Source of the DNA: DATELY01 sp040513115
GTDB lineage: Bacteria; Pseudomonadota; Gammaproteobacteria; Steroidobacterales; Steroidobacteraceae
Length of the DNA stretch: 9,614 bases
Assembly: GCA_040513115.1 (NCBI GenBank)
Contig: JBEVDW010000573.1
Coordinates: 1 to 9,614, forward strand
Direction of reading: 5' to 3'
The notes below the pieces were generated by a model. The model was not told the origin of the DNA. It did not search any database and saw only the letters and a program-made list of their open reading frames with translations. The position numbers and the translations under genes were made by a program. How positions within the stretch are numbered: position 1 is the first letter of the stretch; every line of letters starts with the position of its first letter. Shown here piece after piece: positions 1 through 5,584 of the stretch.

Positions 1-308
1 TTCTCAAACAGCTGCTCCTGCTTCGCGCCGGCCTTGAGGGCGCTTGCGAGAGCCGCCTTCAGGTTGTCCACATGCAGATCCATATGCACGGGTGTCCAAT
101 GGCGCTCGTAGTGGCGTGTTTCCTTTGTCTGGCTTGACGGTGAGGAGCCGGGGGCCTTTTCAAGAAGGCAGATTTCGGCAGCACCCGCGCGCAGTACTGC
201 AACGCCGGGAACCGGCTCGGAGCTCTTTGAAAAGCCTAAGGCCTCGGAATAGAAACGGACTCCGTCTGCCAGGTTCGGAACGTCAATGCTGACTGACACT
301 GAGATCAC
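1..308 (-). CDS. VOC-family protein (glyoxalase/bleomycin-resistance fold), C-terminus cut by window edge
   Basis: The reverse strand from 308 to the window edge reads as about 102 residues of a VOC protein. It begins VISVSVSIDVPNLADGVRFY (V1 read as Met). An SIDVPNLADGVRFYSEALGF block is the usual first beta-alpha unit. A second strand with VHMDLHVDNLKAALASALKAG lies near residues 75-95. The family covers metal-dependent lyases, dioxygenases and antibiotic-binding proteins; H76 in VHMD could be a metal ligand, but the rest of the site lies outside the window. The start is GTG: an in-frame TGA sits four codons upstream, and AGGAGG is correctly spaced, so there is no other choice. It lies 75 bp downstream of the GFA gene on the same strand, so the two may be co-transcribed. 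The substrate cannot be told. The fold assignment is confident; the specific function is unknown. Confidence 0.85.
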   Translation of the reverse strand, partial: MISVSVSIDVPNLADGVRFYSEALGFSKSSEPVPGVAVLRAGAAEICLLEKAPGSSPSSQTKETRHYERHWTPVHMDLHVDNLKAALASALKAGAKQEQLFE

Positions 309-313
309 TGTTG

Positions 314-319
314 CCTCCT
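314..319 (-). promoter_or_regulatory. Shine-Dalgarno site that fixes the GTG start of the VOC gene
   Basis: The reverse strand reads AGGAGG, then CAACA, then GTG. This is a near-ideal ribosome-binding site five bases before a non-ATG start codon. It supports a start that an ATG-only search would miss. Confidence 0.75.
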
Positions 320-383
320 GTCACGCGACACCGCCGTCAAGCGCATGCATCTCTTTCGGCGCGTATATGGCATTGTTGAGCGC

Positions 384-809
384 CTACGGTCGATCGCCGC
401 CTGAACTGGAACTCCCGGAAGGAGACTCCGCGTATCGTGGAGCGCTTCCGCCGATGTGGTCCCACGGAGCCTTGGAATCGACAAAGATGTGCATCTCGAT
501 CTGTACGCCAGGATCGCCATCGACAGTCCCCAGAGTGATTCCGTGGACTGACTCTCGGCTCGTTCCGCAAAGCGTCGACCCACAACTGCGGCAGAAACAT
601 AAACCCCATCCGGGAGTCGTTTCAAAGTAAGTGAGGTTGTCTTCTCCTGCCGTCCAGGAGAACGAGCCGGGAGCGACTTCAGAATAGGCCGAGCCGGTAC
701 CGCTGAAAGCCTTTCTGCACCGTGAACAATGACAACTCCTGCCCGGGCCCAAAGGGGCATCGATGCGATATCGAACGAGCCCACAAAAACATCCACCGGT
801 TAGAGCCAT
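384..809 (-). CDS. GFA/CENP-V family zinc-binding protein
   Basis: This 141-residue protein has the hallmark cysteine pattern of the GFA (glutathione-dependent formaldehyde-activating enzyme-like) family. TGGCFCGLVRYRI sits at the N-terminus with C7 and C9, CHCSRCRKAF supplies C26, C28 and C31, and CFCRSCGSTLCG supplies C71, C73, C76 and C81. In the family these form a structural CxxC zinc site and a second site near the proposed glutathione pocket. Most members are uncharacterised cytosolic proteins, and the formaldehyde function applies to few. The start at 809 is chosen because AGGAAG lies about five bases upstream; an in-frame ATG at 830 lacks this and overlaps the upstream ORF. The C-terminus is odd: after the usual PRYAESP ending it carries a low-complexity tail (SGSSSSGGDRP), suggesting that the native stop was lost. 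It begins 10 bp after the short ORF upstream. Confidence 0.9.
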   Translation of the reverse strand: MALTGGCFCGLVRYRIDAPLGPGRSCHCSRCRKAFSGTGSAYSEVAPGSFSWTAGEDNLTYFETTPGWGLCFCRSCGSTLCGTSRESVHGITLGTVDGDPGVQIEMHIFVDSKAPWDHIGGSAPRYAESPSGSSSSGGDRP

Positions 810-819
810 CGCTTCTTCC

Positions 820-990
820 TCACAGCGCATCTGTCATCCGGCGCGTCTTCACATTGATCAGATGGCACATCGCGTCGAGTACCAACATTTTCTCTGCCGT
901 TACACGATAACCGTTGTCGCCTTCGGTTCTGATCGAGGTAGAAATGACGGCGTAGTACGGTGCTGGGTGGGTTCTTACGGGCTCTGCCAT
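820..990 (-). CDS. Truncated antibiotic-biosynthesis-monooxygenase-like small ORF
   Basis: This 56-codon ORF encodes a protein whose residues 11-37 (PYYAVISTSIRTEGDNGY, then RVTAEKMLV) resemble the first strand and helix of a common ABM-domain (dimeric ferredoxin-like) family, as I remember it. The expected continuation, a helix end with a QPGFLGVES-like turn and two further strands, is absent. Instead 20 unrelated residues ending RRMTDAL precede a TGA. None of the three reverse frames of the following bases restores the missing half, so this is a truncation or a foreign junction rather than a simple frameshift. The ATG is fixed by a TGA directly upstream, with AAGGGA as a weak ribosome-binding site. 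The stop lies 10 bp before the GFA start, implying possible translational coupling. It is probably a non-functional remnant, though it could be an independent small protein. The family call is moderately sure. Confidence 0.55.
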   Translation of the reverse strand: MAEPVRTHPAPYYAVISTSIRTEGDNGYRVTAEKMLVLDAMCHLINVKTRRMTDAL

Positions 991-1006
991 TCACGTCCCT
1001 TTGTGC

Positions 1007-1085
1007 GCCCAATGTTTGAACTCAGCCGCCTGCGGAGGCTGGCGAAGCCGGCCGTAGAAGGTCGGCAGGAGGGAAAGGGTTAGAC
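1007..1085 (-). repeat. Candidate attC-like site (integron cassette recombination site), unproven
   Basis: Reading leftward, the non-coding stretch after the 2TM gene begins with GTCTAAC, which fits the attC R'' consensus RYYYAAC. It ends 79 bases later with GGCTGAGTTCAAAC followed by ATTGGGC, close to an L'-R' arm ending in GTTRRRY but with A in place of the first G. The two end boxes pair in six of seven positions if G-U pairs are allowed. The next ORF starts 17 bases beyond. The length lies within the known attC range. Pairing of the internal arms is poor and no integrase is visible, so this is only a candidate. Confidence 0.3.
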
Positions 1086-1107
1086 GCGCGATGAGCCATC
1101 ATGAAAC

Positions 1108-1452
1108 CTAGCGATCCTGTTGCCAATGGAACTTGTGGAATAGACGGTGCATCACTGGCGCAAAGACCAGACCGGCCGCGGCCAAGAAGACCAGGCCGGC
1201 ATACAGCGCGTAGAAACCAGCGAACACCTTGCCGCCGTCGGTGCGCGGCGCATCCACTGGGCCCATGCCGCCCATGAGCATTGCGGCATTCAGGAATGCA
1301 TCGCGCCACAGCAAATGCTCAAAGTATTCATAGCCGACCATGCCAAGAGCGAGCGAGAAAGCCAGCACTGCCAGCGCTGCAACGGCGTGTAGCAAGATCC
1401 GCCTGGCGAACCGTTCGGGAGGGATTGGTGGATGTACTCTAGACTCGTACAT
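1108..1452 (-). CDS. Small two-helix membrane protein with ion-channel-like pore-loop layout
   Basis: This 114-residue protein has a short Pro-rich N-terminus (MYESRVHPPIPPERFARR). A hydrophobic helix follows at about residues 19-40, then an amphipathic segment WRDAFLNAAMLMGGMGPVDAP (49-69), then a second hydrophobic helix at about 75-99 and a basic tail (HRLFHKFHW). The order TM1, re-entrant helix, Gly-rich loop with an acidic residue and Pro, GK, TM2 is that of the two-TM potassium channel module (Ion_trans_2 type). The filter consensus TVGYGD is absent, however; GGMGPVD occupies the place. It may be a diverged channel-like protein or an unrelated small membrane protein with convergent layout. 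An upstream TTG at 1485 would extend it by 11 residues. The ATG at 1452 was preferred because the extension has no membrane-protein character. GGGAGGG lies about 14 bases upstream of it, longer spacing than usual. Confidence 0.75.
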   Translation of the reverse strand: MYESRVHPPIPPERFARRILLHAVAALAVLAFSLALGMVGYEYFEHLLWRDAFLNAAMLMGGMGPVDAPRTDGGKVFAGFYALYAGLVFLAAAGLVFAPVMHRLFHKFHWQQDR

Positions 1453-1479
1453 GAACAGTCGGCGGACCCTCCCTCTAGC

Positions 1480-1508
1480 GCCCAACCGTCAGCGTCCGCT
1501 GGTTGGAA
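1480..1508 (-). repeat. Bulged inverted repeat carrying GTTGGGC at the antitoxin/2TM-gene junction
   Basis: Reading leftward: TTCCAAC, CAGC, loop GGAC, GCTG, unpaired ACG, GTTGGGC. The inner five bases of the outer boxes (CCAAC with GTTGG) and the CAGC/GCTG pair are perfect, leaving a three-base bulge on one side. The end box GTTGGGC matches GTTRRRY, and GTTGGGCGC recurs almost exactly (ATTGGGCGC) at the junction near 1005-1013. The element overlaps the end of the antitoxin ORF. It is far shorter than a normal attC, so it could be a collapsed site or chance. Confidence 0.4.
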
Positions 1509-1659
1509 AGGTGGCGTGGATTTCTGGATTCAGCCGGACAACATTTGACTTTTTCGCGAAGCGAGCTGCGTACTTGCCGCGGGCGAAGCCATTCGTGAAA
1601 TCCTCGCGGCTGTAACTGGAGCGCAGTTCGTCGGACTTGATTCGTTTAGCCTTCTTCAT
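1489..1659 (-). CDS. Putative antitoxin of a BrnT-type toxin-antitoxin pair, apparently C-terminally shortened
   Basis: This 56-residue basic protein has the pattern MKK..., SDELRSSYSREDF, RGKYAARFAKKSNVVRLNPE. I recognise it as the small partner usually encoded directly after BrnT-like toxins; family members normally bind DNA and neutralise the toxin. The ATG at 1659 is inside the end of the toxin frame, giving a 14-base overlap that is typical of translational coupling. AGAAGAGA lies just upstream. A longer in-frame reading from 1719 only runs back through the toxin remnant and is unlikely. Known relatives continue after the FP at residues 51-52 with an AVNEAL-like helix of about 20 residues. 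Here the frame stops four residues later (TSGR), exactly where the bulged GTTGGGC repeat begins. Loss of that helix may affect function. The upstream toxin is broken, so any protein made would be an orphan antitoxin. Confidence 0.65.
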   Translation of the reverse strand: MKKAKRIKSDELRSSYSREDFTNGFARGKYAARFAKKSNVVRLNPEIHATFPTSGR

Positions 1660-1840
1660 GAAGTCTCTTCTCGTGGCGGGTCGCCACGCGTGCACTGATG
1701 ATCTGGATGATATCCCCATTGTCTGTATGCGCCATCACAAGAAAACGACCCCGCAAGGATTCTCCGAACGTAATCCAGCGGGCTTCGCCAATGGAAGGGT
1801 CTGGATCTGCGCCTGTAATTGCCTCGCCCCGTTTGGAGCG
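1646..1840 (-). pseudogene. brnT: BrnT-family toxin remnant, N-terminal half missing
   Basis: The open frame encodes 64 residues: AITGADPD, GEARWITFGESLRGRFLVMA, IIQIISARVATRHEKRLHEEG and then TAA. This is the C-terminal half of BrnT ribonuclease-like toxins, including the conserved IISAR-AT-HE-K ending. The normal first part (W-D-xxK-xxN-xxKHG-V-F and the following helix, about 35-40 residues) is absent. An in-frame TGA lies at 1841-1843, and no reverse frame of 1841-1910 supplies it. There is no plausible start codon with a ribosome-binding site. The 14-base overlap with the antitoxin start is kept, so the pair was once intact. The likely event is a deletion or recombination between about 1835 and the end of selO. 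The gene should be inactive as a toxin. Confidence 0.8.
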
Positions 1841-1910
1841 TCAACAAGAGCAGCAGCCGGCGAACCAGTGGGGTCGCTTGCCCGAGAGTTATCTCGCCGC
1901 GGCTAGCGCC

Positions 1911-3482
1911 CTAGGAACTACACGACAACATCGAGCACCCCGCCCTCTGCTTCGCCCAATCCGGCCGTCGCTGAGCGAATGCTTCTCGACCAGGTTGATC
2001 CGTGTATGGATGGCGCATCACGTCGAGTAGCTCGGTGATGCCGGCGTAGTCGCCTTGCTCGGCGCGATCAATGGCTTGTTGGGCCAGGTAGTTGCGGAGG
2101 ACGTAGCGGGGATTGGTCGTGTGCATGAGAGCGCGACGTTGCTCGCTCGAGAGCGAGTCCTTTCTCACACGCGCGGCGTAGCGGGCCAACCAGTCGATCA
2201 ACTGCGATTCGACAGCACGACGATTCACGTTGTCATAGAAGGTGTGCTCGAGCGGTTGCAGCGTGGGCGCATCCAGGTCCACATCGCTCAATGCCCTAAA
2301 GAACAGCGTCATGTCGACCTCGCCCTTCTGGAGTAATCCGTAGAGCGAGTGCATCAAGTCGAGATCTTCATCCAGGCATTCGCTCAAGCCGAGTTTCGCA
2401 GCGATGTGTTTGCGATCGGTTGCGATGTAGACATCGGCGTATCGATCGAGACCCGCGCGCAGCGGTTCGTCGCTGGGAAAGAGTGAGAGCAAAGCGCCGG
2501 CCAGTGCGCCGAGATTCCATTGGGCGATGTGTGCTTGCTGGCCGAAGCGGTAGCGGCGCGTAGCGGCGTCGGTTGTGTTGGGTGTCCAGTCGAGGTCGAA
2601 GTTGTCGATCCAGCCGTAGGGGCCGTAGTCGATGGTGAGGCCGAGGATGGACATGTTGTCCGTATTCATCACGCCGTGGACGAAGCCGACGCGCATCCAG
2701 TGGGCGATCGTTCGCGCCGTACGTGCGCACACCTCGTGAAACCACGCTGTGTAGCGTTCTTGTTCGTTCTCTAGATGCCGCTCGAGGATTTCGGGGAAGT
2801 CGCGACGAATCGTGAAGTCCACGAGCTGCTTGAGCAACACCGTGTCGCCACGTGATGCGGGCAATTCAAAGTTGCCGAAGCGGATGAACGAGGGTGCCAC
2901 TCGACAAACGATTGCGCCGGGCTCCATGCGGGGTCGGCCGTCGTAGAACATGTCGCGTTCGACTTGTTCCCCGGTGAGTACCAGGCTCAGCGCTCGCGTC
3001 GTGGGGACGCCGAGGCGATGCATCGCTTCGCTGCAGAGGAATTCGCGTATCGACGAGCGCAGCACGGCGCGGCCGTCAGCAGTGCGTGAGTACGGCGTCG
3101 GGCCTGCGCCTTTGAGCTGCAGTTCCCAGCGTTCGCCGGCTGCGTTGATGGTTTCGCCGAGCGTGATGGCGCGGCCGTCACCGAGTTGGCCCGCCCAGTT
3201 GCCAAATTGATGTCCGCCGTAATTCGCAGCGTATGGCTGCATCGAATCAAGGACGGCGCTGCCACCGAACACTTCTGCAAATCGGGGTGAGCGGATGTCG
3301 GCTGCGTCGATGCCGAGTATCGCGGCGACTTCTGGTGAGTACGCGATGAGTTGCGGTGCGCGGACGGGAGTGGGTGTGACGAAGGAGAACAGCGCGCCTT
3401 GGACCTGGCGCAACCGGGCGCTCTGGTCGGGGTCGGCGGGAAGGTCGCGGACGAAGGCGTTGTCGAAGGTTAGGGAATTCAT
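1911..3482 (-). CDS. selO: Protein adenylyltransferase SelO (YdiU/UPF0061 family)
   Basis: This full-length 523-residue pseudokinase-fold enzyme would transfer AMP from ATP to Ser/Thr/Tyr of protein substrates, a role linked to oxidative stress in characterised members. Visible signatures are PYAANYGGHQFGNWAGQLGD (83-102), LQLKGAGPTPYSR with K124, REFLCSEAM with E147, HGVMNTDNMS with D275 and N276, and TIDYGPYG with D285. The spacings K-E (23) and N-D (9) match the catalytic residues known from Pseudomonas SelO. The protein ends SCSS, with Cys521 at the position of selenocysteine in animal SelO. The loop that carries the partner cysteine in E. coli SelO (FICNHSD there) reads DWTPNTTD here, with no cysteine. 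ATG 3482 was taken as the start; a TTG nine bases upstream is possible, and neither has a strong ribosome-binding site. It follows recQ on the same strand by 90 bp. Confidence 0.96.
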   Translation of the reverse strand: MNSLTFDNAFVRDLPADPDQSARLRQVQGALFSFVTPTPVRAPQLIAYSPEVAAILGIDAADIRSPRFAEVFGGSAVLDSMQPYAANYGGHQFGNWAGQLGDGRAITLGETINAAGERWELQLKGAGPTPYSRTADGRAVLRSSIREFLCSEAMHRLGVPTTRALSLVLTGEQVERDMFYDGRPRMEPGAIVCRVAPSFIRFGNFELPASRGDTVLLKQLVDFTIRRDFPEILERHLENEQERYTAWFHEVCARTARTIAHWMRVGFVHGVMNTDNMSILGLTIDYGPYGWIDNFDLDWTPNTTDAATRRYRFGQQAHIAQWNLGALAGALLSLFPSDEPLRAGLDRYADVYIATDRKHIAAKLGLSECLDEDLDLMHSLYGLLQKGEVDMTLFFRALSDVDLDAPTLQPLEHTFYDNVNRRAVESQLIDWLARYAARVRKDSLSSEQRRALMHTTNPRYVLRNYLAQQAIDRAEQGDYAGITELLDVMRHPYTDQPGREAFAQRRPDWAKQRAGCSMLSCSS

Positions 3483-3511
3483 CTGTTGCAACCAGGTTCT
3501 CTGCTCCGCTG

Positions 3512-3537
3512 CCCCACCCTACTTCGCAAGGGAGGGG
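3512..3537 (-). repeat. Inverted repeat between recQ and selO
   Basis: On the reverse strand CCCCTCCCT, an 8-base loop, and AGGGTGGGG form a 9-bp stem with one central mismatch. It lies 35 bases after the recQ stop and about 30 bases before the selO start. There is no T-run after it, so it is not a classical intrinsic terminator. It could be an attenuating hairpin, an mRNA-processing element, or a copy of a dispersed intergenic palindrome. Confidence 0.5.
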
Positions 3538-3572
3538 ACTGGAGAGCGCGACATTGAATTGGGCCTCGATAT

Positions 3573-5402
3573 CTACTCCGCCAGCGCAATCAACTCCGCG
3601 CCGTAGCGGTCGAGCTTGGTCTTGCCGATGCCGGGTATGTCGGCGAGTTGCTCGCGTGTACGCGGGCGCAGGCGGGCGATTTCCGTCAAGGTGGCATCGT
3701 GGAGAATCACGTACGCAGGAACGGATTGCCGGCGCGCTTCCTCGAGGCGCCAACTCTTCAGTCGGGACAGACGTTCCGAGTCCGGCGCAATCTGGTCAAT
3801 GGCAGCGGGCTTGGATTTGCGCGTGGCCTTGGTTCGCTTGCGCTCGAGCAGCATGCGCATTTCAACAGAGCGCTCGTTCCGCAACACAGGTCGCGCGTGC
3901 TCCGTGAGCCTCAAGGCGCCGAATGCGTTGTGATCGACACGTGCGTAGCCCATCGCGACGAGTTGGCGGAATACGTTGCGCCATTCGAGCTCGCTCAAGT
4001 CCTGGCCAATGCCGAACACGCTCAAGCGGTGATGATCCCAGCGTTGCATGCGCTCGCTGTCCTTGCCGCGAAGCACTTCGATGAGGTGCATGACGCCGAA
4101 GCGCTGCTCGACACGGTAGATGGTGGATAGTGCCTTTCGTGCCGCGTCGGTGGCATCCCACGTTTTCGGCGGCGACAAGCACGTGTCGCAGTTGCCGCAG
4201 GGTTGCGAGGTTTCGCCGAAGTAAGAGAGCAGCCGTACGCGACGACACTGAGCGGTTTCGCAGAGACCCAACAAAGCATCGAGCTTGGCACTGGAGACGC
4301 GCTTGAACGTCTCGTTACCTTCTGATGCATCGATCAGCCGGCGCTGCTGCACGACATCGGCGAGGCCGTACGCCATCCACGCATCCGCAGGCGCGCCATC
4401 GCGCCCAGCGCGTCCGGTTTCCTGGTAGTAGCCCTCGATACTCTTGGGCAGATCGACATGAGCGACGAAGCGCACGTCGGGTTTGTCGATCCCCATGCCA
4501 AACGCGATCGTGGCCACGATGACGATGCCTTCTTCGCGTTGAAAGCGGGCCTGGTATTCGCTGCGCGTGTGCGTCTCCATGCCAGCGTGATACGGCAATG
4601 CCTGCACGTCGTGGACCTGCAGCCACTGCGCCACCTCCTCCACGCGCTTGCGCGACAGACAATAAACGATGCCTGCATCACCCGCATGTTCGGCACGCAC
4701 GAACGTCAGCAGCTGGGCGCGCGCATCCACTTTGTCCACGATCGTGTAGCGGATGTTCGGCCGATCGAAGCTGGAGACGAACACGCGGGCATCCTGCAGT
4801 GCGAGTCGCTGGATGATCTCTTCGCGGGTTTGCGGATCCGCGGTTGCCGTGAGCGCAATGCGCGGCACGCTCGGAAAGCGTTCGTGCAGCAGCGAGAGTT
4901 GCAGGTACTCCGGTCGGAAGTCGTGCCCCCATTGCGATACGCAATGTGCCTCATCGATCGCGAACAATGCGATGGGGGTGCGCGCGATCAACTCCAGACA
5001 GCGAGCGGTGGTGAGCCGCTCCGGCGCGACGTACAGTAGATCGAGCTCGCCCTGAGCGAAAGCCTGCTCGACAGCCCGCGCCTGCTGCGCGTCGAGGGAG
5101 GAATTCAGAAAAGCGGCTCGAATGCCCAGCTGCGTGAGCGCTGCTACTTGATCCTGCATGAGCGCGATCAAGGGAGAAACAACGACCGCCGTTCCATTGC
5201 GAACCAAGGCCGGTACTTGATAACAGAGCGACTTTCCGCCGCCTGTTGGCATCAGCACGAGCGCATCCCCACCCGCGATCACGTGCTCGACGATCTCCTG
5301 CTGCGCGCCACGAAACTGCGGATGCCCGAAAGTGTCGCGCAGGACGTTGAGCACATCCGGTGAAGCGGGGCGAGTCGAATTGAAGTTGATCAAGGAGTTC
5401 AA
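3573..5402 (-). CDS. recQ: ATP-dependent DNA helicase RecQ
   Basis: This 3'-5' superfamily 2 DNA helicase would act in RecF-pathway recombination and fork repair. On 609-residue numbering, the domains in order are RecA-like domain 1 with Walker A TGGGKS (53-58) and DEAH (150-153), followed by CVSQWGHDFRP (the RecQ aromatic loop) and LTATA. RecA-like domain 2 follows with SSFDRPN, VATIAFGMGIDKPDVRFV and QETGRAGRDG (about 328-337). The RecQ-Ct zinc site has C386, C402, C405 and C408, followed by the winged helix. An HRDC domain ends the protein (about 540-609, PGIGKTKLDRYG). Length matches E. coli RecQ. The start is uncertain: there is no ATG in the N-terminal region. TTG 5402 has a distant GAGAAG upstream, TTG 5453 would add 17 residues without a ribosome-binding site, and GTG 5354 would remove 16. 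The identity is secure. Confidence 0.95.
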   Translation of the reverse strand: MNSLINFNSTRPASPDVLNVLRDTFGHPQFRGAQQEIVEHVIAGGDALVLMPTGGGKSLCYQVPALVRNGTAVVVSPLIALMQDQVAALTQLGIRAAFLNSSLDAQQARAVEQAFAQGELDLLYVAPERLTTARCLELIARTPIALFAIDEAHCVSQWGHDFRPEYLQLSLLHERFPSVPRIALTATADPQTREEIIQRLALQDARVFVSSFDRPNIRYTIVDKVDARAQLLTFVRAEHAGDAGIVYCLSRKRVEEVAQWLQVHDVQALPYHAGMETHTRSEYQARFQREEGIVIVATIAFGMGIDKPDVRFVAHVDLPKSIEGYYQETGRAGRDGAPADAWMAYGLADVVQQRRLIDASEGNETFKRVSSAKLDALLGLCETAQCRRVRLLSYFGETSQPCGNCDTCLSPPKTWDATDAARKALSTIYRVEQRFGVMHLIEVLRGKDSERMQRWDHHRLSVFGIGQDLSELEWRNVFRQLVAMGYARVDHNAFGALRLTEHARPVLRNERSVEMRMLLERKRTKATRKSKPAAIDQIAPDSERLSRLKSWRLEEARRQSVPAYVILHDATLTEIARLRPRTREQLADIPGIGKTKLDRYGAELIALAE

Positions 5403-5453
5403 GAGTAAGCGCCGCTTCTCGGACGATGTGTGCCTGCGGATTTCGGCGCCCAA

Positions 5454-5584
5454 GTCTACAGGGTCGTCGCCGCATCATCTCGCCACGATTACGGCGGTGT
5501 TCGTTCACAAACTGCCCGGCCGAGGAACACGCCCGCGGCTGATCCGTTTTCCCTGCATCTCGAATGCTTGCATAGGAGAGTTCC
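5454..5584. promoter_or_regulatory. Divergent intergenic region between recQ and the exported Ser/Thr/Pro-rich protein gene
   Basis: About 130-180 bases, depending on the true recQ start, separate two divergently read genes, so promoters for both are expected here. I could not pick out a convincing sigma-70 -35/-10 pair on either strand. The one clear element is AGGAGAG at 5574-5580, a strong ribosome-binding site four bases before ATG 5585. A short ATGC/GCAT inverted repeat at 5564-5573 is noted without assigned function. Confidence 0.4.

Noticed and set aside
375..381. GCTCAAC (reverse strand) three bases after the GFA stop as a second attC R'' box
   Set aside because: No matching GTTRRRY box or paired arms occur before the VOC start. 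A seven-base degenerate match is expected by chance about once per kilobase.
305..796. Leftward 163-codon frame over the GFA gene
   Set aside because: The GFA frame on the same strand holds all family cysteines. This frame has no motif and runs into the VOC ribosome-binding site.
1023..1041. Hairpin CAGCCGCC/GGAGGCTG as a terminator
   Set aside because: It has one mismatch, a three-base loop and no T-run on either strand. It is better explained as part of the attC-like stretch or chance.
763..1083. Rightward 106-codon frame
   Set aside because: It is antisense to the small ABM-like ORF, without a ribosome-binding site or recognisable protein features.
1656..1847. Leftward 63-codon frame with a Leu-rich start
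   Set aside because: It is the other reading frame of the BrnT remnant. The remnant frame matches the family ending, while this one matches nothing.
4458..5039. Rightward 193-codon open frame inside recQ
   Set aside because: It is antisense to conserved helicase motifs, has no recognisable domain and no ribosome-binding site, and is an expected shadow in GC-rich coding DNA.
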